Source: Boletus sp. NGJ
Lineage: Eukaryota; Basidiomycota; Agaricomycetes; Boletales; Boletaceae
DNA length: 64,000 nucleotides
Assembly: GCA_019096195.1 (NCBI GenBank)
Contig: JAGTXK010000025.1
Location: 113,384 to 177,383, forward strand
Direction of reading: 5' to 3'
Shown here: positions 45,450-59,957 of the stretch, one piece after another
How positions within the stretch are numbered: the first letter of the stretch is position 1
How the letters are laid out: each line of letters opens with the position of its first letter
Program-made: the position numbers and the translations under genes
The notes under the pieces: generated by a model
What the model saw: the letters and a program-made list of their open reading frames with translations, nothing else
Database searches by the model: none
What the model was told of the DNA's origin: nothing

Positions 45450-48400
45450 TCACAAATCGTCTTCATGAGTGAAAGCTAAACGATGGATGTGGGCTGAGGA
45501 TACTGACTCGGCGATCTTGCGGGAAGCGACTACCGGTGCAAAAGTGATCGCTCCTATGACTGTCAGAGCTGCAACTCCAGCTACAACAGACGGTACGACG
45601 ATCGCGTCCACCACACTATCGCGAACGACATTGCCTACCCGATCCAAGTGCTGGATGTGTGGTAGTATGAAGCCTGCATTCATCGAACCTTCTACGCTAT
45701 CCACAGATTTGATCATCTGGTTGATCACATCCAGTACATCGTCTGAGGAATCCGTCAGTCCTTTCGAAAAGAAGCAGGAGGGTATATCAAACCTCTTGTG
45801 GGCGTTTTAACTTGCCAAATAGGTGTTTCTTTCATACCTAGGAGATCCCCAAATAGATAGAGGTGCTTTAATCTCCCATATTCCGGTATCTGGCGAATCT
45901 CTTCCCGCAGTGTTTCTGAATCATCGAGATTACTCTGGTGAGATCGAGGTAACAGCTATTTGCTTACCATTCTCAGCCATAATGTGCAACACAAAAGCAG
46001 GGCCAAGCAATGAAGACGGCAATTTCGACTGGTTTGACGACGGAAGATTTGTGGCTTGTTGGCTATCTGGTCCATAATTCGGGAGAAGCATGTTAACAAC
46101 ATTGGGTATAACTTGCTTGAGAGCCTCGACGCCGAACCCTACACGAAGGTCAAAGCAGTTCGCAGTAGTACAAAAGGGTAACGCTGTACACACATGTTTG
46201 CGCCAGAGAGCATAAAATGGCGACACCTGGTTTCTGGGTTTTCCATTGGTTGGTCTCCAGGTAAGATAGCCCTCGTTCCACCAAATTTCGAGCCATCAAA
46301 TGCCCATCTGGACAGGTTCAGCAACACCAACAGGATGAAGGGACATCAAACCTACGAATCCGGAAAATATTTAGATAGATCAAGCTCATGCGCATCTCTG
46401 CTGGCTTTCCCGCCCCAATTTTATGTTCCAGCAATCCCGCAATGTCATACTCCAAGATTTTGCATCTTAATTCACCTGCAGTAGACATAAATACAGAGAA
46501 AGGGCAGAAAATGAAGTTGACGTTACCACACTCCAACAAGTCTTCAAAGATGGTAAAGCCTTCAGTCACCCCAATTGCTTCGTCAAAATAGTCCAATCTG
46601 ATCATATTGACGATATATCCAGCCAAGAACATATCTTCGTTTATTGGCGCCGAAAATATCTCTAAGTAATGTTCAGATGACGGTATTGTGCAGAATCAAT
46701 AGGAGATTGACGGACGATGGGTAAGACATTTCGTGAGGGCATATGCAGCCAACAGCGCACTATCCTTGAACCGCAGCTGCTTGATAAGGATGTTCAGGAT
46801 CCCCTGGTCCAGGAGATACTGTCGGACAGAATCGCTCACTAATGGGCCGATAAATAACGTGGGATGCATGGCATACATAGTCGCACTTACCTCCGCACAA
46901 CTTAAGCAGAGTGAAGGTAGCTGCAGTCCGTGCACGTGTGTGGCGTCCATCAGCAGCATTCAGAAGCTCCTGTATGAATCTCCTACGGTTTTTCCCGGGA
47001 GTTCCATCTGGGATGAAGTGGTCAAGCAAAGCAGCGTCATTCTAATCTGAATCCTACTAGTGAATAGTTGGAGTAGAAGAGCATCTCCCCTCCTCTCCCA
47101 TATTCGGGCAGGGGTTACATTAGCAGTGCTGGCACGCAGGTCTCTTACTAAACGCGACGACAACAACACACGCGGAGCGCGTGACGCCTCAACTGGCAGC
47201 TTGGGATGGGCGTGTAGCACCTCAACTGGTGGTTCGGGTTCTACAGGTGACGCCTCAACTGGCGGTTCGGGTTCTACAGGTGACGCCTCAACTGGCAGTT
47301 CGGGTTCTACATGTGATACCTCAACTGGTAGTTCGGGTTCTATATGTGACGCCTCAACTGGCGGTTCGGGTTGAGCGCGTGACACCTCAATTAGTGCTTG
47401 GAGCGACAGCAGGCTGATAGGACCCGAATTCCGCCTTTCTGCCAGTTCGCAAAGCATAGGTTTCACCTTGTGGCAATGCTCTGGTTCTGATCACAACCAA
47501 ATTGTCAGATACCAACTTCCACATTATCAGAGACATGCCTTTTTCGATCAGAACAATAACAACTCGCAGCACAGCAGTGAGGTGGCGTGGATCTGGTTGG
47601 AGGCATCAGATAACTTTGTCACTGAGAGCTGAAAAACAGTACCATTCATGGTTAGCATAAGAGGAAGTCTGTTGTTCTGAAAAAGCTTGTAGCTTATTGA
47701 ACCTGGATTTGATGAATTATAATACATCAGTGCTTACACAAAGATGCAGTGGTTGGCCAGCATACATAGATCCACAAGGGAGGAAAGAGCATCCATCACA
47801 TGAACAAAGTGCTCCCCCGGAAAGCTGATAACATGGTCCAATAGTTGCAGGAATCCGTGAATTACTTCAGCAGTCAAAATCGAGTCTCGGAGAATTTCGT
47901 GTTTTGCCAAAGGTCGTAAAAGGGCTACAGCCCTCGGCCAATCTGGTTGATTGGGTTTGATAAAACCCACAAGAGACTGCCTCGCCTCCACCAACACTTC
48001 CTCCACCATGGTCTTCTTGAGCTCAGCTGTGCAAGGACAATGACCTCAAAGGTATTGTCTAGATGAATTGTAACATGAAACGCACATGAATCCATGGCCT
48101 CGAAGTATACAGCAATCGCAACAAGTCTATCCAGGCCGGATCCCTTGGAAATAAGATCAATGAGGATTTTCTGCTGATCAGACGCATCCCTGATGGACCA
48201 TCGACCTCCAGCTGAGAATTCGAGCCTTCCTAAGAATGATCACTTCAATCTATAGAGGGAACTCACTGAATCTCAGCATGAACAACAACCTGTGTAGATA
48301 AAATGGTGCTGTTCCCTGTTTTCCTGCGAGGTTGTCTAAGAGCGCAGCACAAGTTGTATGATCAACAGCATCCTTCTCCCAGACGTCGTCCTCCCTGGAA

Positions 48401-50267
48401 TGTATGGGTCCTGCGGTCTCCAGTGGATTCCCAAACCCATTTCCGAAGGTCGCCTTTGGTACATGCATGCTTGCAAATTGGACAGAAGCATGTATCTTTT
48501 GTCCAGGTATGATACGACGAGGTTCAAAGAGGTGTAATCTATGGAACGATTAGACGCGCTGATTTATCTAGACCACTATCTTACCTTCGAGCATTTTCCC
48601 CGGAGCCACTGAACGAAACCTGGTATCGAAGTGGGAGCATTTCAACCAGTTTCCAAAGAAGTGTCATCGAATTGGTTGTCCCGAAATCGATATCTTCATC
48701 GGTCCAGAGAACGTCCCCAGGCTTCAAACGTAGTCCACTTGCATATGCCTCACGACGCATCCACATAAGCGAGACATTGCCTGCATGGAATGGCTTTCCT
48801 GGACGATTCTTCCCACCCCTGCAAGCAACTTGAGCGTGGATGACACGACGAAATCAACATGAACATACACATCAGAATGGCTCCCGGCAAACCATACTTC
48901 CTTAATATCGGTGGTCTTTCGGTCGGTACACTCGTCAGTACTGGGATGGGTGCGGGAGGTCGTGTGGACAACCGCAGGCTGCGCCTTTTCAACGGTAGTG
49001 CTATTTCTATCTTCGACGACAATATCGTTATTGGAAGTGCTCCTGGATTCTCCACTCGTAGGGATACTACTTGGATTATGGACTGTCGCTTCGGCCCAAA
49101 ACTTTTTCTCATTGTTTGCCTCGATGTCACTGGGCTGTAGCTGACTATCTTCAGGGGCATTATGGAAGTCTGGCGAATTCAGCTCGAGGAAGTATTCTGG
49201 CACAAACTTTACACGACACTCGTCGAGAGCCAGTGCGTGTCGTATGTGACAAGCATGCGCTGCAGCCGAAGAAGCAGAGAGACGAAGATCTCCTCGCTCA
49301 ATACCGACGGAGGACACGGTGTCCCTGACCAATTGAATAACCAAAACCAAGGCATCAATGCAAAAAACGTACCACACCCCAATGAAATGTACTCTCGCAT
49401 CCTTCCAAGAGAAGGCTCGTCTGAATTCTCGCGCCATGTCATTTGCATTCGGTTGGTGTGACAGGATGGACTCGAAGTGGTCGTACGCACTGTCGCTTGG
49501 GTTAACAGGATCAAAAGTGAGCAAGGATCCGTTGCACTAACGTTCCGATTTCTTTCTCAGTGGGGTTTTTGATCAATCCAACCTGGTAACCGCATCAATC
49601 ACAATTCTACGAATAAACAGTGTGCGACTTTACCTCGTATATCATCCCTGCAAGAACCCTGACTTGATACGCGCCTCGAGAGAAACCTGACCAGCTTGTC
49701 ATCACCCGGAAGGACATCTGTTAATAAGTGAATCAAACTAACCGAATAGGTATATTTTGTCCCCTTCTTGATACTTCTCCGCTAACCAGGCATAAGCCTC
49801 TTTCACGATTTCTTCCATATTCCTGTGCAATCAGTAAGACTCGGCTACACAAACCAATCTCAAATGAAAGACCCACCATGCAATCGCCGTATCTAGCTTG
49901 TCGGAGATCGCCCTTTGCACGCGCTTAAATATATGCAGAATTCTCGGGCGCGTGCCGATGCCACTCGAGTAATACCTGTGTTGTTGAGGCAGATGATCCT
50001 TGATATCACTGTCAACGGCTTCAAATAGCTTCACGACATTGGTATTCTGTCGGGATATGAACAAATAAATGATGTCGAGTGAAGAGAAACGAGTGCATTG
50101 CGCACATTTCGACCGAATTTATTCGATGTACCATCAATGCAAACGACAAGGTTCCTCGTTGTCTTGTTTGGATTACCAGCGGCGCTGCAGGTAAAACACC
50201 TAGCGCGGTGCGGAAGAGTGGTTGCCGGACTGTCCGCTTGAAGGAATTGACTTGAACTGGAAGACAT
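45450..50267 (-). CDS. DUF2235/Tle1-like alpha/beta hydrolase with helical repeats and C-terminal membrane segment (copy B)
   Basis: Inverted paralogue of 26764-31525. ATG at 50267 (MSSSSSQFLQADSPATTLP). Landmarks in order: ARCFTCSAAG, NLVVCIDGTSNKF, NTNVVKLFEAV, YYSSGIGTRPRI, the nucleophile elbow GFSRGAYQVRVLAG (near 49675), FIGVWYV, then after an intron the WD-TVSSVG region, CRVKFVPEYF, VWFAGSHSDV, PLAKHEILRDSILTAEVIHG, and a C-terminal hydrophobic segment IVVPSVVAGVAALTVIGAI followed by a tail ending HEDDL at 45450. The middle carries an 11-residue tandem expansion (47181-47402) that copy A has only once. Motifs for catalysis appear intact. Membrane anchoring through the C-terminus is inferred. 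Confidence 0.75.
47181..47402 (-). repeat. 33-bp coding minisatellite
   Basis: About six to seven copies of a 33-bp unit encoding 11 residues resembling EASPVEPEPPV on the minus strand. In-frame in DUF2235 copy B; copy A has a single related unit (near 29670). Confidence 0.85.
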
Positions 50268-51160
50268 ACAAGCATAGGTCGAAAGTTGTAGAGTACGTGT
50301 CTTGCCCGGGGAAAAATAGTTTGCAATGCTATGTTCATGCACGTGCCACACGAGCGCTAACCTTATAAGCACACCGTGCACCCGATGCAAGGGAGATTGT
50401 AGTCTTAACGTGCATTTAGTCTCTCGTAGGTAGAACAATGAGTCGAAGGACTTTCCTACCTATTGAGTGACGTGCGGAGATATGTACCGTCAACGTGACA
50501 TTGAGCCTGAATGCATAATACGGAATCGTTGCCGCAGGGAAGTTGTAGACGTCGCTCCCATAATCCTGTTGAGCTTAACCATACTGAAGGTCGTCTCCAT
50601 ACCAACAGCTGTCGTCTCCGCGCGAGCAAGCCAGCCTACGACGGCGCAGCTCCAAGTTGGAATGACATCTCCTTCAATTGATGAGGTAAGTGTGCCAGTG
50701 TTTTTCAACCACATGCCGCATCTTGCGCGTTCTGGCTACCACCGCCATCGGCGGCCTAGTTTTGGGACCTGAAGTAAACCGTGATGGAGTCCATGAGGAG
50801 TATGCCAGTGTTCTAGTGGGAGAGTCACCCACATTCAAGTTGAGCTCGACGGTCGGAGTCATATGACATATGTGAGCCTACGCTTGTCTTCGTGTTCGAT
50901 TACCACCCTGCTAAGTCGCGTCACAACGCGACTGCTAGTAGTAGTAGTAGGCGTCCATGGTGGAACATCCATGGGAGCAGGGTTTCCTAGTACCTACTAG
51001 CCGGAGATTGATCCAAGCGGTGTGCCACGCGAACGGCGACCGAGTTGGAGCATGTTCGAATTTTCATCATGTTGACATTTTCCAACCTTCAAGTCGAAGC
51101 CCACCGACGGACCCCGACCCCTGTTCCGGTACGGGACTGAGAAGTGTTAGCTAATGGATT
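50268..51160. other. Upstream region of DUF2235 copy B
   Basis: No gene recognised. A short CTA/GTA-type run (about 50935-50952) is present. Confidence 0.35.
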
Positions 51161-51560
51161 GTCAATGCTGTGTTTGAACTCGTAAGTATCTTTTCATGGC
51201 GACCACCCGCCTTGTGGACTTTTTTGTCATCTCATTACACAATCTGAACAGAGAGATGTTGTGTCGAGCCCATGTGAAGACGTTTCGGAGCGAGTCATCG
51301 GGCCCGGGACTTCTTCAACAGCCTCTGAATCGCATCCGCAAGTCACATGTCACAGCGCGGACGAACACAGAACCACTCCCATCCCTCGCATGGGTCTTCA
51401 CAGGCGACCTCGTACAAGTCCGACGTCGTCCGTGCCCTCATTCAACTTGCGTACGTCAAAGGCTAGGTGCGTTACACGGTCCTTGGGAGAGACTGGTTGG
51501 CCTTGTTGCGTGACGATGATTCCCTGGCAGAGTGGGGTCCACTAATAGTGGTCAAGTTTT
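51161..51560 (+). repeat. Dispersed gene-fragment repeat (with 63110-63360)
   Basis: About 51230-51400 matches about 63195-63360 in the same orientation: shared gacgtttcggagcgagtcat / gacgtctcggagcgagtcat and gcggacgaacacagaac. Frames are open in places but broken; I do not recognise the protein. Confidence 0.55.
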
Positions 51561-51585
51561 ACTTGTACGACAGCGAATTCGACGG

Positions 51586-52258
51586 CTACCACGCATGGAG
51601 TACATGATTCACGAACTGGCTTGTACAGTATAACCAAGTCAACCAGTTCATTCCCACCACTACGATTCTACGAACCCGACGTGACCGCCGATGCGTCCGA
51701 CCGGGATACCACAACACTTCCCCCCTAATTTCGTCCAACCATTCCTTTATGACTCCCTCCTCATACACGTCATCGTCATAAAAGATATTCATATTCAGCC
51801 AGCTGCAGCCGAGGTAACGCTCCAAGGACGCGTGTGGAGATGTACCCCGGTGCACTCGACCGCGATCTTTGGGCTCGTGTCCGCTTCAGCGGCACATGGC
51901 GAAGATGAGGGAGAGTTAACATAGCTTGCTTAACAGGATGTGGAACAGGAGAGTGCCCATGGTAAGGGGTACTCAGACGGGGAGACCAAGTCCACTTACT
52001 GACAGACAAGCGGTGAGAATGGGTGATTGGAAAAGAGCGCAGACCATGGGCATATCCGTGATGACCGACAAAACCTGAGGCACCCTGTTCATGCTGGTAT
52101 CGACAGGTCGACGCAAGCGAGTTGCGGCAGACAGCAAAAACACCGTGCAGGAGAACGTACTGCCCTTGAACGAGCTTCTCGACAATGTGAGCACTCTGGA
52201 CATGTTGTAACTCTAGTAGGAATCTCACATGATGACCTGACATATCTAGCTCAACCAC
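51586..52258 (-). CDS. Unrecognised coding-like segment
   Basis: Minus-strand frames overlap here: one ends with LERYLGCSWLNMNIFYDDDV, EEGVIKEWLDEIRGEV (51850-51720), another upstream has FLLELQHVQSAHIVEKLVQG (52220-52160). Text looks native, but I cannot connect exons or name a family. Could be one small multi-exon gene. Confidence 0.3.
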
Positions 52259-52564
52259 GTTCGCTCCGATTTAGCCATCCACGTTTTCAACTTCTTTTGC
52301 GCGCATCCTTCGTACATGGGTCAGATTTCGACAATCTTCTTGATTGTTGTCCCTCTGGACAGAAATGAAAGAACATGTGAGGGCTGGACGGCGCTCTGCT
52401 CGACAACCTACACTTGATCGCAAACCTCCGTGTGGTGTGGCTAAGCCTCAGGTGAATGTAAGATCAGCGATCGCGTGACGAGCTCCTCGGTGTGCCGCGG
52501 TGCGGCCTCTCGGTAAATAGAGGGCACAACTATCCAGCTTTCCACCGCACCAAGCATTGACCTC

Positions 52565-52737
52565 GTACCCTATCACCATGGAAAAGATCAGTGTGCATAG
52601 ATTCGTTACCTTCCAACCAATTGGTATTACGGACAAATCAGACCGACTTCGCACCCCATCACCATGGGAAAGATGACCATGCTCGCATCACCAACCATAT
52701 CATTCCTTCTAGCCAATTGGTACATATTACGAACAAT
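52565..52737 (+). repeat. 86-bp tandem duplication
   Basis: Two diverged copies starting at 52565 and 52651, each with tatcaccatgg/catcaccatgg, a-aaagat, ccaattggta and acgaacaa/acggacaa. Non-coding as far as I can see; in the 3' region of the seven-helix gene. Confidence 0.55.
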
Positions 52738-52873
52738 TTTTGGGGCTTAGATGTGGTGCTACATAAAAGTCATAAAGATGCATTTGCTAATAGATATCTC
52801 GCGTGGCACGCGTCTCGGCAGCTTGGGCATCGAGAAACGAACCCGTGCTGTCTTCGGACATTGATAAATGAGG

Positions 52874-54251
52874 TCAGACTTCCTCTGAGACGTGGTCGAG
52901 CTTGTTCTTGTTCCAGCGGTTGTTCTCGACAGCTATGGAAACCCTCTGACTTATCGACGAGCGTCGATCATTGTCGGCGTTGTTCTCGATCGAACTCATA
53001 GTGTGGGCCTGCGTTCTGCTCCCTCGGTCCACACCGACACTGTTGCTGGTGGTCGTATGTCCTGATGGGAGCGTATTCGTTGTCTGGTTCGCCCGAGTAG
53101 CCAATGCAACACGAATAATGACCATGTAAAACGTGATCGCGATGATCGGCGTAATCTGGAAAGCCAGGAATAACGTATCACTGGGGCTATTCGCACGAGC
53201 GAGCCAGGCATGATGACTGACCATGTCTAGAATCACGTATTGACCGTTGGATCGATTTACGAAGCAAATCAGGGCCGCAAGAAGTGTGATGGAGTAGATT
53301 ATGCCAGCCTCGATAACGACGCGCAGAACGGGACGCAGTTGGGCCTTGCCGTAGCCAGGTGAGCTCGTAGCCTTTTGGTCAATACCCCAGATACGGTAAG
53401 CCAGCAGAACTGGTAGGGGGGGAAGGAGTTGAGATGGACACTTCGACGTGCATCAAAATGCGGGTACGCACTGGTCGTCAATAGGTTGGTGGACAACGTT
53501 GATGCCCAGAACGAGATGATCCAGTACGAGAGGCTCCCTTCAAAGACGTCGTTTTTCGTCCGTGATTCAATATACGGACATGCAATTCCGGTTACTTCAG
53601 AGAGGTCGTTAATGATTTCAGTCCACCCTGGATGTTACCGCACACGTACCAACAACGGTACACCAAAGCAGCGCAGGAAAAACCACGACGAGTTTAGATC
53701 GCCACACCGCATAAGACCGGTAGAGCTGCAATAGAGTTAGCGGATGTCGTTGATCTGGAAACAGTGAAAGCTTACGACGACACCGTCCCCTATAAGTGTC
53801 TGCATAGTATACACATAGTTCTTGGATACGAATGTCCACTGCGAGGCGTCCGAAAAATAGCCAATAGGACCTCCTGGGAAGGCGTGTTGAAACAACATCA
53901 GACCCTCCATAGTCCTTATGAAAGAGATTACGACGTGCTGTATACCCGCAAGAAATTAATCTTGTCTGATGCCTATCCAGGATAACGAGAAGAGACACGT
54001 ACCGCCGTGCTACACAGCAACAACAAGCATGCTATCGTAAACAGCCCACGGCTTATTTGGCCGATGGACCGTTGAGAACACAGTGCCCAGATCGTTCCCC
54101 CGAACATCGGCAACGAGAAGCCTTGCCCCGTGAACGTTCAGTATGCTTTGCCCACCATCCATCGCTGAAGGATTTTACCATACAACAACGCTTCGAGTAG
54201 CGTTGACAGGAACTCTGCCTCATCCAGAGGGATGCCACTGCCAATAGTCAT
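52874..54251 (-). CDS. Seven-helix membrane protein of an Agaricomycete family
   Basis: ATG at 54251 (MTIGSGIPLDEAEFLSTLLE, then ALLYG before an intron). Later exons give LFTIACLLLLCSTAV, YRSYAVWRSKLVVVFPALLW, WASTLSTNLLTTSAYP, YRIWGIDQKATSSPGYGKAQ, VVIEAGIIYSITLLAALIC, FVNRSNGQYVILDMV and FQITPIIAITFYMVIIRVAL, followed by a polar Ser/Asn-rich tail ending DHVSEEV (stop 52874-52876). The helix order and the RxWGxD and VIxxxxxYS motifs match a large basidiomycete membrane-protein family of unknown role, often several per genome. It is divergently oriented from the aminotransferase. Exon ends in the first half are approximate. Confidence 0.7.
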
Positions 54252-54871
54252 ATTTCAGGACGTGCGCTTGCAGGACACCAGGGCAATCCTGAGACAGGAG
54301 GAGGAACGATGGGTGGAGAAGGAGGAAGATGCGGAAGGGCGGAGCTCTAGAAGGGGACCAATACCCTTTACAACACGTATGTATCCGAAAACTGGGACAC
54401 CTCGGGCACGATCGGATGTAGGGCCATTGACAAACTCAGATGGGCCGTGCCAGCAGGAATTCGAAGAAGAGCTGATTGGGGAACGGGATGGAGTCGATCC
54501 CAGACACCGGGGTGCGGTCTCGTCGTTTTATCGACCTTGCCAGCAGCTGCGCGGCGTCGTGGTTGCTGGACCCAGCTAGATGCAAAACCACCTTCTATGA
54601 GTCAGTGCGGAGGGTCGTCTGCCAGACTCTGCACACGTTCCGCTGATGCTTACTAGGTATCCTCGACGTTTCCTCTTCAATGGGCGGGTTATCAGGCCTT
54701 CCTGTCGTAAAAATTGGGGGTGCTTGGAGTCCTCCCGACACGTCGTTTACCAAAAGAAGTAAGCAGCGCCGCGACCGTTCCTTGGCACTGAAAGAAAACG
54801 ACATCGATGCGGGGATTAACGGCTGCAATTTTCTCCCTCCTTGAAGCACGGTCAAGTTTGACTATCGTGAA
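54252..54871. promoter_or_regulatory. Divergent spacer
   Basis: Lies between the membrane-protein start (-) and aminotransferase start (+). Charged or Ser-rich frames exist on both strands (54232-54579 +, 54595-54855 -), none with a recognisable motif. Confidence 0.3.
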
Positions 54872-56363
54872 ATGTCCTCAAGTCTTGCTTTTCGGCTCTC
54901 TCGGAGCGTGTTCACTACCATTCAGCCTCCGTGCGTGTCTCTCTGTCCCTTGAACCTGCCCTGATTTCGAGCACTACTTGTCAATGAATTAGCATACCCC
55001 GCGTCAAGGCATGGGGCTTGGCTTACCCGTCCACGCCCGCTCGTCCGCTACTCGATATGTCACAGGGTGCTCCGGGAAGTCCTCCATCGAATGCGTTACT
55101 GGAAGCACTAGCGAAGACCTCCTCGTCTCTTCAAAGCACAGGCTACGGCCACGCTCTTGGAGAACCAAAATTACGCGCTTCCTTTGCCCAGGAAATGAAA
55201 ACCGTCTACGGGCAATGCGCAGACATCACAGCCGATGACGTCGCTATCACCGCTGGATGCAACATGGCGTTCATAGCAGCCGTGATGTGCTTAGCAGATG
55301 CTGGGGACGAAGTCATCCTTCCTGTACCATGGTAATCCTTGCAACTTCCACTGCGTTCGCCCCTCTTATGCGTGATCTCCAGGTACTTCAATCACTCGTA
55401 TGACACTTTTTCGTCCTCTCTTCATACCTCAACTTGACTTGGGTGTGGTAGTATGAGCCTCGACTTGCTCGGCGTCAAGCCTGTTCCACTGTATACTCGA
55501 TCCGATCAAGGCTTTTTGCCTTCGATTGACGAATGCAAGAAGCTGATCACGTCCAAAACAAAAGCAATAACGCTAGTCACACCAAACAATCCCGTCAGTT
55601 TCTCACCCCCCTCTCAGTTTCACTTCCTCCCAGACTCATCCTGCTGAACCAGACTGGTGCGATCTACTCACCGTCGCTCATAGCACAATTCGCAAAGCTA
55701 GCGCAAGAGAACAATATCGCACTCGTGGTCGACGAGACGTATCGCGACTTTGTGGAGCACTTTCCTCCACATAACATGTTCTCCCCTATGCAGGCCGAGA
55801 TATCACCCACTTGGTCTTGGAGATCGAGCTTTATCCACCTTTACTCGTTCTCCAAGTCGTACGCCATTCCCGGGCACCGTCTCGGTGTAGTCGTGGCATC
55901 GCCCGAGCTTCTAGAGTACATCATGACTACGCTCGACTGCATTCAAGTTTGCGCTCCTCGACCGCCGCAACTGGCTCTCGCGAATGTGTTACTCCTATCA
56001 AAGCTGCGGTCTTCCATCCTCTCGAATGCCGAGGCACTCAAGGCGCGCCACAAGCTCTTCCGCAAGTCGCTTCCGTCGGAATGGATGATCGGCTCCCAGG
56101 GAGGTTATTATGCGTTCGTAAAACACCCGTTCAAGAACGTGTCCTCGATCACATTTTGTCAGCGCTTGGCAAAAGAGTTGGGTGTTCTCGTTCTTCCTGC
56201 CCAAATTTTCTACAGTGAGGCGGACGAGATGGAGAGGCAAGCGTTGGATCTGTCTGAAGAAGGATGGGATAGATGGGTTCGTTTTTCGATTGCAAACGTT
56301 AACGATGAACAGATTGTCAACGTTTGCGAGCGTTTGAGGGGATGTAAAAGGTCTTTCGAGTAG
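54872..56363 (+). CDS. Class I/II PLP-dependent aminotransferase
   Basis: A short first exon (54872-54930, MSSSLAFRLSRSVFTTIQPP) joins across a GT-AG intron to IPRVKAWGLAYPSTPARPLL at 54993. Further introns near 55332-55382, 55398-55451 and 55594-55652 restore one frame. Fold-type I motifs appear in order: DMSQGAPGSPP, ITAGCNMAF, VPWYFNHSMSLDLLG, NPTGAIYSP, ALVVDETYRDF, and the PLP lysine in LYSFSKSYAIPGHRLG (near 55855), then the C-terminal substrate Arg in WVRFSIAN. Stop at 56361-56363. The substrate cannot be fixed from sequence. The arginine/serine N-terminus could be a weak mitochondrial presequence. Complete. Confidence 0.88.
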
Positions 56364-56490
56364 AATATACAATACCAGCTCATTCCGGTTATCGGATACT
56401 TATCATAGCTTACTGAGTCGGCGCTATTGTGGCTGTGCCATATTTTCGAGATTTGAACTCGATCATATTTCGGGTTTCATAGAGTTGGAC

Positions 56491-59372
<2,882 letters not shown>

Positions 59373-59957
59373 TGTGAACAGGTCTCGCTAGTAGATGATC
59401 GAGTACACTGAGTGAACTCGTTCTTCCCGCGAACAAGGTGCTTTCTGCGATTCGCTCATCCTGCAGTGGCCCAGGTGACAGACGTTCCAAGTTTATTTAA
59501 GGACGTGTACGCTTTCATTCGTTCCAAAGGGTGAACAGACAAGAAGGAACGTGGGAGTATCCAAGCCTGAGTGCTTCAAGAACTCGCCACCATCATTGCA
59601 CGTATGACCTCGAGCATCTACAGCGCCTGATAAATGACATCTTGCTGATCAGTAATAAGGGGAAATGCTCGAACTAAGTGATACTAGGTTCGGTGGCAAA
59701 TAAGAAAAACATCCAAGCAGGGGGGACGCGACGGCCTAACATATACCCTCGTCGAAGTTGCCAGCTGTAAGACCCTGTTCTCCGATCCAACCTCTGCGTG
59801 CATATAGACTTCGTCAGTGACCGTCTCAGTGAATATCCTGGCGAACTCAATGACGAGAAGCTTATTAGGGCTCATATGACGTGACATAAACTCAAAGAAA
59901 TGCGTGGCTGATGCAGTCCACATACTCGCAATTCAGCTCAGCATCTAACCACCTGTA
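59373..59957. other. 3' intergenic region
   Basis: Convergent spacer between RIX7 (+) and WD40 copy B (-). The minus-strand frame at 59684-59923 may be an extra 3' exon of the WD40 copy but has no counterpart that I can confirm. Confidence 0.35.

Noticed and set aside
47060-47417. Plus-strand Ser/Gly/Thr repeat protein
   Set aside because: It is the antisense of the 33-bp minisatellite inside DUF2235 copy B, whose frame is supported by homology to copy A.
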